This document shows, in pieces, positions 35,200 to 47,995 of a stretch of 64,000 bases of DNA. Position 1 is the first letter of the stretch; each line of letters begins with the position of its first letter. The stretch comes from Clavelina lepadiformis (Eukaryota > Chordata > Ascidiacea > Aplousobranchia > Clavelinidae): positions 17,546,860 through 17,610,859 of the forward strand of contig NC_135244.1 in NCBI RefSeq assembly GCF_947623445.1, given 5' to 3'. The position numbers and the translations under genes are program-made. Under the pieces are notes generated by a model that did not search any database, was not told where the DNA came from, and saw only the letters and a list, made by a program, of their open reading frames with translations.

Positions 35200-35799
35200 A
35201 GTGATTCCGTCAAGGACTAACAGGGAGATTACCGTAATTTTTGTTTTGCAATCGTACTTTAATCAGACATGTTTATTATAATTTCATTTTATTTGTAATA
35301 TCAGTTTCTATAACAAAGGTCTGTAAAGTTGATTGATGTTACGTAAAACGCAAACACTTTTGTAAACTTACTTTGAAATTCTTCGGTTGTTATAACTTCG
35401 TTTAATTTGCTGGTGGTCGACTGATGATCTTGTTTTACAAATAAGTATGTTTATTTTGTACAAATATCAGCTTTTTTTATATATTTTATACATAACACGA
35501 TTAGATGATCTTTGTTTGATTTTCAAGCAGAAAAAGAAAGTTGTAGTAAGGAATATTAACAGTTTATATTCACTTGATTGTTAAGTGGCTATATAGATAA
35601 TATAGTATAGTAGACAAACTTCAGCAAATTTGGTAAATCATAAATTGTAATTATATTAACAAACTACCCAAACACACCCAGAACACGGTTTACAGAAACA
35701 GACACCGTTTTATATAACATAAACAAATTAACAACAAAATCAGTACCAGCAAATATGAAGTTTGGGTGTTTTTGGAAACTTTTATTTTTATTATATCGG
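35200..35799. other. Spacer between the MINDY4B-like gene and caspase remnant A
   Basis: AT-rich and without a gene. It should hold the 3' untranslated region of the MINDY4B-like gene. Confidence 0.4.
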
Positions 35800-36480
35800 T
35801 AGAAGCGTTTACTGATTCAGGTTCTTGAGTTTAGGAAAGACGTTTTTTTCAATGTACTGACCATACATGGCATTTGTTTGTATTCTTTTCCGTTTTCGCC
35901 CCGTAGCGTGAGCGATGAGAAGACAATCTTGTCATCGCTTTCATCTACATAAAAATAACACAGCAAATACTTCACGTGCCTCGTAGGATGATCGTACACA
36001 CTTTGAAAGCACTGTAACTAGTCGGCCAAAACACTTGCCTTCAATATAAGTACTGAAAACCTTGATGAAGTTTTGTATAAACCATGACCCTTCCTGTTCA
36101 TTGCGGAAAGACACATAGCCTTGTAAACATTGGGTGCTTGTTAAATAATAGCATCTTTGTACATTTTGCAAGGAAGCTTTTGGTTAATTTTGCCAGCAAA
36201 ACAGAATTTGTTATTGAAAGAATTAGTTATAAATATTTATTACACAATGAAATATACTATTACTATTATACTGTAAGTTTCTTTTGCTATAGCGACAAAT
36301 CGAATAAGCTACTCATGCTTGGGATACATGATATGTAATTTGTTTCAGTGCTATTTTTGCGATGCGGGTTTAGTGATAAGATTAACAGGCTCATTCCGTT
36401 CTTAGCCGATTTATTTTTATAAATTTTTTACTTTGAGAGGTAGCAAGGCATTTTATAAAATCTGCCGCAGCAGGAGTATG
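35800..36480 (-). pseudogene. Caspase remnant A (C-terminal exons only)
   Basis: Three pieces match the last exons of the intact caspases B and D downstream. The first is a stub of exon 4 at about 36432-36478 (PAAADFIKCLATS). The second is an 81-nt exon at 36039-36119 (GYVSFRNEQEGSWFIQNF), exactly the size of the matching exon in B, C and D. The third is a last exon beginning at 35944 (QMPCMVSTLKK). Exons with the catalytic His and Cys are missing. The exon at 36039 ends at a GC rather than a GT donor. The last exon loses the frame in an A-run after TLKK, where the relatives read on to VFPKL. It is a host gene fragment from the local duplications and probably dead. Confidence 0.75.
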
Positions 36481-36499
36481 ATGATGATATGGAGTTGCA

Positions 36500-37000
36500 T
36501 GATATTTTGGTTATTCGTGAGTGTTTGTCATAGCTTGCGGCTTTGCGCGTTGTTTTGGCATGGAAGTTCTATTCTCCATTACATGCCTATATATTTATTT
36601 AATCTGCTTGCATTACCAGCAATAACAATTACGTTTATAGATATAAACTAAATATTTACTGAGCTATGTTTTAAGTCAACGTTTTAGCGGTAACTCACCT
36701 GTCGTTTTAAGCATTATGCACTGATGATTTGTTTTTATTAATGTTTAACTTACGTACTTTCCTACTCAACGTATAATATTTGCCTTGTACTTATTTTAGC
36801 TCTTTTCTCTTAGCTTTTTAAATTTAACTCATAGCAGTGTCAATTCTTGATTACATTGCTCTGGATATATTTGAAATGTAGTGTATATTGTAGAGAACAT
36901 CAAGTTAAGCTAGTTTCAAATGGTTTCAGACCGATTCAACTCACGACCCAACCAACATCTGTGATTTGAATATTTCTTGGGTTGAAATATTTGTTGATTG
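36500..37000. other. Spacer between caspase remnant A and the duplicated block
   Basis: No gene or repeat ends are recognised. Confidence 0.35.
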
Positions 37001-37818
37001 AATCGTCCGTGCACTGAATTGACCCACCACTGTTTCCAGGGACTTGTGTTAAGTCGTCATGCTGTTATGCGACCATGGATAGAGTTTTTCAATGAACGTC
37101 GACGCTATCAATGCGATTTTAGGATAAAGTGTAAGTCAAACAAACTCAGTCAAGTTGCACTTTTATTTCAGGTTCGAGCGACACAATTGTTTGACTTCAT
37201 ACGGTTTATGTACATTTGCACTTCACACAGCGCTCTGAACACACTATGCAACTTACTTCATCACATAATAACGTCAAACGAAGAACGTTTGCTAACTTTC
37301 ACAATTGAACAATGAAAATTCAAAGCTTTCCTTGCTATTTTTTAAATTTTCGCTTCCAGATATACTGGTATATTTTGAGGACATAAGCTTTGTGTAATAT
37401 TTTCTCTTATTTCTAATTTTATGCTTTTAGTTATTTGTTCATTTCAGGTCATTTAAAATTGTTACGTAGTAGCGTATTATCAGCGCTTGTATTTGTGCTT
37501 AAAACGATCGGTCACATTTTCACTCTGTAATTCTATATTATAGGCCAATTAGTATACAACGACATCATGAAACATAATTTATCATTTTAAACATGATTCG
37601 ATATGATAGCAGTAACAGGAAGAATCTGTTTTCATTATCAACCCACTATAGACAAGTATACGTATTTGCAAAACAACTTTGGTTAAACTTAATAGACACA
37701 TCTTCTTAACAGGCCAAGATTACACAAGAATGGTAGGTAAATACAGTAGCTAACACAAGTGTAGATATTTCGTCAATAGACAGAAATAGACAGGTAGTGA
37801 AGCACACATCAAGTAACT

Positions 37819-39875
37819 TTATATGTTATCATCTGTAGGGTTACGCACACGTGGCATATCCCTTAGTTTTGGAAAGACAATTCTTTTTTTCAGGGTGGTG
37901 ACGGTGCATGGCATTTGCTTGCATAGCTTCTGTCTTCTCCTGTGAGTTTTGTTGGCAACTCTGTTTGCGACTATCATCATCAGTGAAGCAAAGTCGATAT
38001 CTTTTTCAGTATCGTCTGCACGGGGCAAAGAAATCGATACAAAAGATCTTAGCCACATATACAAATACCAGACATAATTTCAAATAACATTTTCTGTAAA
38101 TTACAAATAGGCATAGCATATACAAATACCTTCTAGATAAGCGTTAAAAACATCGACAAAGTTTTGTATGAACCATGATCCATGTTCTACATTACGGAAA
38201 GCCACATAACCTGTATAAGCAGTATAACATTTTACAGGTATCCTTACATAAATGTGTCATGGTCATCAACCATCAACTTTCCATCGGCATGTTTTTGAAA
38301 ATAATATTATGTATAAAAAATTGAAACACTCCAATACTACCATGAGAAGTAGCATAACACTTTATAAAATCTGCTCCAGCAGGAGTGCTTGAAAAATCTC
38401 CTTCTGTTTCAATTACATCCTCATCCTCATCTTCCTCTTGTGAGTTTTCATTCTCCTCAGTAAATTCCGTAGGTTCTTTTTCGGCATCTACTTCAATACA
38501 ATCCCGCTTGGTATTTGAACGTATTGGCTTCTTTGCATCAATTTTCGTACCCTTGCATGTCTATAATGTTTTGCAATCATAGCATTTCGAGATGTAGGCT
38601 ATAATAAAAAAAATGATGCAATAATGACGCGAACTTGTATATAGGCAATGTTTCACCATTGTGGAATGCAAAAATAAACGAACTATGTAGGCTTTGGCAC
38701 TCTTAGAAAAACCTTTTTGGCTAACAAAGTTACGATGGCAGCTGCATGGGTATCACCTGTAACAGAAAAATCTTTGGTTTATTTTCTAAGGATTTGCATT
38801 CATCTGCAGTAAATCTTTCGTAGAGGGCGTTTTCTCTGACTGGACCATCATGCATCAAAATGGTATCCTTGTCGCCATGCGATAGAACAATCAGGAGCAT
38901 ACAGCTGTCTTCTTCGAAATCAATTTTAGATATTTCCTTTATTTTCTGTGAAATACAGTATAGCCTATCTATAAGATAATAACGAAAAATAAATGATCAG
39001 CAGATCGTAACAAATAGCCTCTTTTTGAAATATAAGCTTAGATTTTGTAGTGGTCAGATTATTTTCTACGGTTAATGACTTTTAAATTTAAGTTATATGT
39101 GGGACAAAACTTAGCAAAGTATTGTATAAAATTTGTTTTATTCATCACTGACACTGTTTGATACATAACCTTTTTTCGTTTATATTCCCACCGCCTACGC
39201 ATTTCACCTCCTGTGTTCTATCGTTTACAATAATTGCTTTGATATGTAAGTTTTTCTACAAACTTACTTGCAACTCGCCGTCTAATAAAGGGTTGTGCTA
39301 TTTGTTTCAGAGCGCTGTTTGAATTAGTTTGTGTTTGTTTGCTACTGTGGAAGGAAAACACAACAAACCTTGCCCGAAAGTTTGATTGATGCTACGGTTC
39401 ATTATTTGTACAGCCTAACTTGTACTAAAGGGAAGATTTGTCCCGCTACAGCTAAAAATACATTATTATAATATACATACAGTGTAAAAGCCAATTTGAT
39501 CCAAATCTTTGTACATCGTCGTTTTGAAACCCATTTTAATCAGCAAATCTTCTAGTGCCTTTTCGTCTTTTTCGCTTCCTTTTCTTGAATCTATGTAAAT
39601 AGTAATTTAATATAGAACAGTTGGCTGATTTACAAAAGTACTAAAGTATACTTTACGCAAAATTTCAGGTATGTTTAACCTGCACTCTTTCATAAGAGTT
39701 AAAATTAAAACATATAAAACTATAGGAAACATTGTTTATTACCGTAATTTTCATCTTCAAAGACGGAGTTGGCGAAAATAAATGCTCTTCCGACAGAAGT
39801 AGGATTTATTTCATACAGGTAGGTTTTTGAAGAAAATAAGCTTAAAACGTTTTCCTTTATGAGTCCTTTCGACAT
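37819..39875 (-). CDS. Caspase B, short-prodomain type, QTCKG active site
   Basis: Aspartate-specific cysteine protease (C14 family). Exons: 39743-39875, 39481-39590, 38757-38945, 38341-38560, 38130-38210 and 37819-38015; 309 aa, phases consistent. The start MSKGLIKE was preferred over an upstream in-frame ATG because homology to C and D begins there. There is no CARD or DED; the domain starts almost at once (VGRAFIFAN, residues 24-32 or so). The catalytic His is in VLSHGD (residue 104) and the catalytic Cys in Q-T-C-K-G (Cys146), with Thr where most caspases have Ala. An acidic linker (about 160-200, EEDEDEDVIETEGDF) offers cleavage sites before the small subunit, which has GADFIKCYATSHGY, the substrate-pocket Arg in FRNVEHGSWFIQ, and QMPCTVTTLKKRIVFPKL. 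An effector or unusual role cannot be told from sequence. Confidence 0.93.
39345..39440 (-). repeat. SINE tail inserted in caspase B intron 2
   Basis: The intron between the exons at 39481-39590 and 38757-38945 contains about 95 bases absent from the same intron of caspase D (51125-51558). The extra piece (ccttgcccgaaa, tgatgctacgg, acttgtactaa) matches the tail of the SINE at 8820-9140. It was therefore gained in B after the block duplicated, or lost from D. Confidence 0.6.
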
Positions 39876-41217
39876 TTTTGTTTCCAGCCTGCCTTCTGTC
39901 CGACATATGCAAAACAACTTAAAATATCAAATCAGTTAGCAATAATATAACATGCCAAATCTTGGCACATGTCACAAGGCTCTGTCTCTGTCTTGTTCTG
40001 TAAATCCTGCCCTTATTGTTTGTCGTTTCTGAACATACGAAACAATCTCGTGATTGTAAATGGTGTTAATTAATTACCTAGGAAACAACAGAAAGCATTT
40101 TGCGTAGGCGAACACGTTGTCATTTGACGTTAAACGAGGAAAGTAGCTAATTTATTGCTGGCTACATCAGTCTACTTTCTCGTTTGCATCATCTCTCTAC
40201 TCTCGTTAATCAGTAACTCAGTTTTTTTCCAATAAGTTTTTCTGTTTAACGTTTGGTTCTGTAAGGTTCGGTTCTGCTTGTAGTTTAGCATAAACTTTAT
40301 ATTCTCATTAGCAATGTTTCCTTTAGATGTGATCTGTATATTAAATTCCTGTTGTTTGTTTTAAAGCCTTTATAGCTGAGGTATGAGCCAACAAATGAGG
40401 CTTGTTAAACTTGGGCTGATTTTAAACAACAAAGTCAACTTGCTTTGTTTTTTGCTTACATGGCAAACATTGTTGTATATTTGAGAATCGTCCTTACGGT
40501 CGTAGTTCTGTTGTAATTTAGGTTTGTTTTGTTGTGTTTGATAAGTAACAACTTGGAAATAACCAGTAACGCAGTTACCATATTAGCCTTCGTTTCAACA
40601 AATCAGTTTTTGTACCAAAACTGTTCTACACTGATTTTTAAATAAATCAAAACCAGCTCATCTAAACTTGTTTAAATTCATATAAAGTATAAGTTTGCAC
40701 CATTACAGCTTATGTTGCTGATTATTCAGTATCACTTTTAGTTGGTGGGTTAGTTTGGTTTTAATAATTTAGTTAAACATTGATGAGTTTGTTAGAACTT
40801 GTACTTTCCCAAATCCTCATAACAATTGACTGTACACTGTGCACTATGCAGAAACTTTACATACCATTTTTTGCACAAAATGTTTTCATTTTTTTTAAAT
40901 TATTTCACTTGCACATAAATACCATATAAATACTTTCAAAAAATACTTAAGTGTAATATTTAAAAATTCTACAAAATCAACTTATTTACAATGTAATTAG
41001 GGTTTAATTAAATGACAATACATTTAACTGCTTGAAACGAATTTGAATCGCCAATTAATCGGTAAATAAGCAATTCGTTGTTTGTGCAACTCAGAAATCT
41101 AACATACAGGCTAAATGAAAATAAATAAATAAAAAGCAGCTTGAGTTTAAGCAAATTCATGTAAATTTAAGCAAAATTTATTAATAAATTCATATTAAAA
41201 TGGAAAGGTGTTAACAT

Positions 41218-42116
41218 ACGTTAACGTTATTTAGTTGAAATTTCTTGGGTCTTCGGATCTTTGCTTTCCTTGACGACTATGGATTATTATTTTTATATCG
41301 GACCACGTTCTTTGGTGGTCATACGGTTTGATTCAGATCATGCAGATATTTTCGGTGTAGCTTGTCCAAAAATCTTTCGTATACAGTTAATGGACTGTTG
41401 TTTAACTACTTGGTAAATACACCTGACCGTTTCATCATCATTATCACCTCGTTATGCTAGCAAACGTTAATCAGTAACTTGGAAATCACCTATATCTACC
41501 TATGCATTTACGTAAGTGAATCAACATTTTAATAGTTTGCTGTTAACAACGATTTATTGCTCTATATGCTGTACCTACTTTCAACCTTTCACAAATACAT
41601 TTCTAATAAACAAGTTATTTGGTTGTGTTGCCAGTTTTTTATTCAGTAAGGATAACTTTTAGTCAGATTTTAACAGTTCAAACTATAGTATTTCTTATTA
41701 CAAGATTTGAAGTACACATTACGTTCACTCTCACGCAAATCTAATTCTCGTCATTTTGCGGTCATAATATCCATTGTTCTGGACATTTGCAATCCGCCCT
41801 TGATCGTTATCTCTGGCTTTTGTTTTATTATAATAGATGATTTTAACACCAAAAGGAGAAAATGTGTTTTGGTGCTTAAAGACAGCGTTAAGGCTATTAT
41901 TAAACAAGAAACTAGCAGAATTTATTGAAAAAATATGACCAACAATGTAACAAATAGCTAACATTGAATAGTTTGACTGATGCACAATTTTAAAAAGATC
42001 AATTACATGAGCAGGACTTATGACAAGAGATTATCAAGTTTAGTTCATGCAAAACACAAAATTGAACTAGAAGCTAGAACTAAACGTCACCACTTTCAGG
42101 ATACCCACGAATTAAA
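41218..42116. other. Spacer between the left duplicated block and caspase C
   Basis: Not duplicated in the right block as far as I can see. Frames at 41707-41928 and 41731-41985 overlap on opposite strands and have no domain features. Confidence 0.35.
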
Positions 42117-44083
42117 TTATTTGGACACTGTTGGATTCGATTTGTCGTTTGATTCTGCTTTAACATCACCGACAGGACTCTGCACATGACAGATATCCTT
42201 TGCCTTGGGAAAGACAATTCTCTTCTGCAGCGTAGTTGTTACACACGGCATTTGCTTGTAAATGTTGCCACATTTGTCAGTTGCCGATTTACTTGCCACC
42301 TTTTTGGCGACCACCATCATGAGCGATAAGAAATCAATTTCGTCGTCACTTTTATCTGCACAGCAATCAAGCAGCAAATTATAATAAATTCATTCCATAC
42401 ATGTCATTATACATTTGAAAGCGTCTTTTGTATACTGAAAGCATAAGCATTTATCAAAACCACATTGTATATACCTTCAACGTAAGTATTGAAAACATCG
42501 ACGAAATTTTGGATAAACCATGATCCGTGGTGTGTATTACGAAATGACACAAATCCTGCCAATATTGTATACGAATTATATTGCATGACAAAAAAGATTT
42601 TACTTTAAACTGTCAGTAAAATAACATTGTTTATATTTGAATACCAGCATGCTATAAACAGGCATTATACGACTATACGTGTTTGTTTCTTGGTTTGGCC
42701 ATAGATTTTATACAATGAACAGATTTATCTTTGCAAGCAAACCAAATAACGCTTTTAAAAGCAAAAAGGTTTCAGGATTTTATTCAAGGCAGTAATCTTT
42801 CTTTTTTTCTTTTATCTCTAATTCTTCAGAACTTTAATAAATTTTTTACTATTAACAAATGCTTCTTGTACCATGAGAGGTTGCAAGACATTTTATTACA
42901 TCTGCTGTGGAAGGAGTAGTGCTAGAAGACTCTCCTTCAAGTTCAATGACATCGTCGTCAGTGGTTACCGCTTCAGTGAAGTATGTAGTATCTGTTTGGT
43001 CTGAAAGATTTGTTGTTTTTCTGATTTGAAGCCCTTGCATGTCTAAATTATAACAATATGAAGTTTTAATGTTAAAATAGCATTTTCGCGTGAAAAAAAT
43101 TTAAGAACATTTTTATTGCTTTTCATGATAAATTTCTTTTTGAGTTTTTTTGAATTCTTTTCATTTGATAAATTAATAAATAAATATGAAAGAAATGATT
43201 AAATGAAACGATAAATTAAATCATGTTTTGTTTGGTAAATTTTAATCTCTCATGAGCAATACAAGTAAGCTGCATTATTCAACGTTTGTTGGTTTTGAGT
43301 GGGCTGTGAAAGCGGTAGAAAACGTACCTGGCAGAAGAAAGTCTGTAACAAACGAAAACAGAGTATAACCTGAAACAGAAAGATTTTCGGTTTGCCTATC
43401 ATTGCCGGGCATTTTTCTCGAGAAAATCTGTCGTAAAATTCGTCTTCATCAACTTGACGATCTTTCATCCAAACTTTATCTTCGTCGCCATGGGAAAGCA
43501 CAGCCACAAGTACACAGCTGTCATTACTGAAATCAACTTTAGATATTTTGTTCATTTCCTGAAAATTGAAACCATCACTTAATTTTCTCATTGTTATCTT
43601 TATAGTATTTATTCAGTATATTAAAAGTAAAATTTACTTTAAATATAACATTTCAATTGTTTTACGTACTTCGTCGAAACCACTTCGTGTTAAGTCAGAC
43701 AACAGTTTTGTTTTGAAACCCATTTTTTCCAGTAATGTTTTCAGAGCTCCTTCGTCTTTCTCGTTGCCATCTCTGCGTTCTGTGTTTGTTATATGAAATT
43801 CAATGCCTAATTCAAAGCTAATTTACAACCAAATACTACCAGCAATGCGTCAAGTATGCTATACCATATATGGTCGCAGACATTGGAAAGCTGTCACAAA
43901 AATACAAGACTTATCACCTAATTTCTTTTCATTAAATTCAGCGTTGGCAAAAATGTATGCCCTTCCCACAGATTTTGGGTTTAACTCATACAATGAGTGA
44001 TGATATTCCCTTAAAGATGCAAAGGTCAACTCTTCTTCAACAGTTTTCACCTCTTTTAGGCCTTTATCACTTCCTTTTGACAT
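42117..44083 (-). pseudogene. Caspase C, diverged paralogue with frame break after QTCKG
   Basis: Exons match B and D one for one: 43918-44083, 43670-43779, 43403-43564 region (exon 3, with VLSHGD), 42872-43042, 42475-42555 and 42117-42355. The N-terminus is longer (MSKGSDKGLKEVKTVEEE) and the last exon carries an extra 14 or so residues. Catalytic His and Cys codons are present; exon 4 begins T-C-K-G after ...KIFLFQ. However, exon 4 is 171 nt, while its flanking phases require 3n+1. The frame that opens with TCKG hits a stop after about 25 codons, and the frame that continues into TADVIKCLATSHG is offset by one. So it is either a recent pseudogene, a sequence error, or a gene with an unusual splice in exon 4. 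Everything else looks intact. Confidence 0.75.
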
Positions 44084-44318
44084 GTTTTTGCTATTACTTC
44101 TGTTTATACCATTATTTTCAAAAGTAGTTATTCAAATTACACATCACCATGCCAAAATTTAATTCAAACGTTCTTCCGTGAAATTTTAAACTGTATGAGA
44201 TCAGTTATAGTCTCTTTGAAATTTAACTACCTAATTGGTTTAAAACTTCTCCAATATATTTTGTTAGTCTTTCATTTTATTGTCAATGTTTCTTATTAAA
44301 GTTAAGTCAGTTCCAAGC

Positions 44319-44531
44319 CACTGACGTGCGGTGAGGCTCGTGGTTGGTGAGGTCATAGTTATGTTTGTAATAATGTTAATCTAATAACAAACAAAAACAA
44401 TCTTTTACTAATAAAAATTTGCAGCATGATTCACATTTATATGTGAATAAAATCTATGTGTCTATCTTCTCATCTTTTGTGCGAAAACCTTCATGACTGC
44501 CTCATCTGTCTCACCTGACTGCACGTCCCTG
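44319..44531. mobile_element. Small hAT-like MITE
   Basis: Left end cactgacgtgcggtgagg and right end, inverted, cagggacgtgcagtcagg are clearly related. The 8-bp flanks ttccaagc (44311-44318) and ttgaaagc (44532-44539) agree at six positions. Length is 213 bp, with no coding capacity. Confidence 0.6.
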
Positions 44532-44539
44532 TTGAAAGC

Positions 44540-47088
44540 CCGGCAACGGCGTGCGACATTAATCAAGCGCTAAACTTCCCAAATTTGAAATTCGCAACTC
44601 TTTGAAGTTTATATAACGCATAGTCGCTTGAGAAAATACCGATCAATTTTCCTTTACTTCACAACAATGAAGGAAATTCATTTAAAAAAAAGTGAACAAA
44701 AACAGTTTCGAGAATCGATACTCTGTTTGCAATAGAATACCGATCGTAACCGTAAATGTTGCTCTTTTAGAATCGGTATTGTATTTACAGATAATAATGT
44801 TCCTAATCAGACATAACGGTGCCTTTAATTAATTATTAGCACCATGTTAATTTCTATAGTGACACCAGCTTTTAAGATCATAATTTTCAAGGCTATTTGT
44901 GATTCCGCAGATCGCGCTATATATACAGCGTCATTCTATTAAAGAAGCGAACTTTATACGCAGTTGTTCGTTAATAATTTAGTTGGAAATTTCCTCTACC
45001 CACTTTGGCAAGAAAATCAAGAATACATAGTCTTATAGTACTTTATAGTACCGGTACCGTATATACCGTCATATCGACACTGTTCGCACTTTTAGAGGAC
45101 AATTTTTTTACCATCTTGCATTCAACAACAAAATCTAACTAACCACTAAAAGTCTAGCCTTAGTTCTTATACACTAAAAGATGTTTCATGACATGGAAGC
45201 ACTTTGTAAACAACCTGATGCCACTCCTCGGCTCTTTAGAGAATCTGGATAGAAATTAACTCATTTAGAAAAATCTCCCAGTGTGAATAGTTTTTAAAAA
45301 CAAAAGTATTTTTAATCCATAAAAGTTTTTAAGGAAAAGTTTTTAAAAATGAAGTTACAATAAAACGTTATTTAAAATTAAATTTAAAACAATTACACAA
45401 AAGCATTTATTTACAAAGATATTTTTCCAAAGCTTTAAAAAAAAATTCAAAATTTGTATAAAGTTTTATAAAATAAAAAAGTTTTTAAAAAATAAAAACT
45501 GAAAAAATAAAAATATAAACTGTAATGTAAATTTTTTTTAAATATCAAAAAAATTAAATACAACTAATAAATAAAAAAGAAAAACTAGTAAAAGATTTCA
45601 AAAACCTGCAAAATTAGTATAAAACTTGCGTGTCACGTGTTGGCCACAATAGTGCTCTTATATAACCGGTGTAAGATTGATTTTTGGATTTGGCTCTTTG
45701 AAATAAATGTTATACTTACTTGTTTTACCTATAGATATGAGCTAAACTGATGTTAGCTTTTATGGATCAACAGCAAAGACGCAGCAGCTTTGGTTTCAAC
45801 AGTGACAGCCTAACTATAAGTTTTCTTTTTCAACAAAAAGTTTCGTCAGAACTTCACATATTTAGTATCTGGTGTTACACATAGTGTAGCAATTTGCACA
45901 TCACATTACATTTACAAGTACTGTTATTTTACAGACACAATGTTCCGATTGTGTCTGAAATTCTGCAATCGACATTCGAAAAATCTCTGGCTTTTCGTTT
46001 CTAATAGACATTTAAATTTCAATTCCAGTTTTGCTTTATGTTAAACGTTTGAAAGACTATTTCAAGATTGAGTTTTCAGTGTTTAACTTTGCAGAAAAAG
46101 AAGGTGTCATTTTTTATGTTTAAACACGGCTTTCGATATAAAAGTAGGCTAACCAAGCAAACATTACTGAGGCTTCTGTAACAACACTATATGTTGCAAG
46201 AAGCTCCTTATGCATAAAACACAACTCAGAGAAATTTCACACAACGCATGAAACACAACTCAGAGCAATTTCACTCATTTTATATGTAGATTTTTTGGAG
46301 ATTTGTTAGCACGAAGAAAGTTGTAGCATTACATTTTGAAAGATTAGTTGGAAATCTTTTAAGCGCAATAATAAGTAAAATCAGGTTCTTTTTTAAGGTT
46401 GTAAGCTATGCCTTTGTACAATTATGACACCCCAAGATGGGGTGATCTCATGCAGTTAACGGAGAAAACGAAACGGCTTACAAGTGTTACAACTTCACAT
46501 CAAACAAAACGGCTAAATTGAGGCACAACGCAGCTGGCTAGAAAACAGTTGGTAGCGGCAACGAGGTCTGGGTCCGGGTCCTCCCTTAAATTCGGTCCTG
46601 AGCAACGTTACATTTTACTAAGTAGGATTACACTCACACGTAGGTTACTCGTATTTGGTTGTTCCTATATGCTACCAGTTTCTGAACAACCATAAGTGAA
46701 GACATCACGTTTTAAGCTCATAACGTTACTCGACCAAAACCAGTTTTTGCCAAGCGTTGACTTCCTTTTTATGTCTTCACCGGCAATATCTAATTAAAAT
46801 GTTTCAACAAATTGAAGAATTTGTTTTACAAAACTTAAACTTATGTTTATAAAACTTATACTTACTAGCACTTATGTTTATCACATGAGCATTCTTTAAC
46901 CTCTGCCGTTATCATTAGTGATAGTCTAAAATTTCATTTTCCCTTTACTTGATCTCTGTTTCGAACAACACGCAAAGGATTCAAAATATTTCGACCGCCT
47001 TTGACTGACACAGTGTGCAATACTTACGTTAACATTAACCATTTTTGCCGTACGGTCGTTACATTCTCATGTTCTTTGTACAAACATG
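44540..47088. other. Gene-free AT-rich stretch
   Basis: Contains homopolymer-like A/T-rich sequence at 45290-45600 and a short duplication at 46196-46270 (two copies of 'aca(a)aactcaga' words). No gene, domain or element end was recognised. Confidence 0.4.
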
Positions 47089-47096
47089 CTTTAGAG

Positions 47097-47987
47097 CAGT
47101 GCTTCCCAACCTGTGAGATTGTGCGCACTAGTAGGTACAGGAAAAAATGTAGTGCGGATGATGAACACGGTAACGGCAAAACTCGTCTCTCTGTTAACTC
47201 TCTAACGTCTCTCTGTTAGCTTTTTGAGACATCTTTATGGTAATTTTTTTATTCTTTTTTTTATACTATAGCAGTTATTAAAAAGAGCGTGACAGAATGT
47301 TCAATGACAAACTGTAGACGTAGCAAAGAGAAAAACAAGAGCAAAGTAACGGAGCACGTTGATATCACGTCATAATAAGGCGATGGTTTATCTCGTTCCT
47401 TTATTTAGTTGTAAAGTACAGTCGCGTGCTGTTACAGATACAATTAAGGCCGTGGACTTTTCTTACATTGACGTAGAATTGGAAATTATGAGTGAATTGT
47501 GGTTAATAAGTGGAATAAAGATTTTTGTAATATCTTTTTTGGTTGAGCGCGATCCGTCCATGAACTCCGTATCGTTTTGGATATGATTAAGTATGACTCC
47601 CATGTTTTGCTTATGGCGATTCTTGCTTGTTTTTAAATTTCCATTTAATTTAACTCTTGTTGATTGTCAATGATGTTAATCATTTACTTGGAAACAACCG
47701 AAAGCAATTTGAGTAAGCTAATCAACACGGTGTCACTTGATGTCGAAACGAGGAATGTATACAGTCTATTTATTGCATATAAATTGCATCTATCTATATC
47801 GATCTACTATTTCGTTTTCATCATCTCGCTACTCTCGTTAATCAATAACTCAGTTTTTTCCATTAATTGTTTCTGTTTAAAGTTTGGTTCCATAAGGTTC
47901 GGTTTTGCTTGCAGTTTAGCTTAAATCATAAATCATTTTGTGACATTAAAGAGTGCGAACCGTAACGAAAAAGGTTGAAAAGTGCTG
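47097..47987. mobile_element. Non-autonomous hAT element
   Basis: Ends cagtgcttcccaacct and, inverted, cagcacttttcaacct. The flanks carry a perfect 8-bp duplication, ctttagag, at 47089-47096 and 47988-47995. The 891-bp body has no transposase. About 47650-47935 of its interior is a diverged copy of the sequence found 5' of caspases B and D (40025-40320 and 52085-52380), including 'cgttaatca(g/a)taactcag' and 'aaggttcggtt(c/t)tgcttg'. Confidence 0.85.
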
Positions 47988-47995
47988 CTTTAGAG

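Larger units (their letters stand above)
37000..41217. repeat. Duplicated block, left copy (contains caspase B)
   Basis: This block is a direct duplicate of about 49070-53284. Similarity covers the caspase gene with all introns, its 3' flank (diverged in the first 600 bases) and about 1.3 kb of upstream flank. It ends near 'aggtgttaacatac' here and 'aggcgttaacatac' in the other copy. Introns and spacers are nearly as similar as exons, so the duplication is recent on the scale of this genome. Confidence 0.88.
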
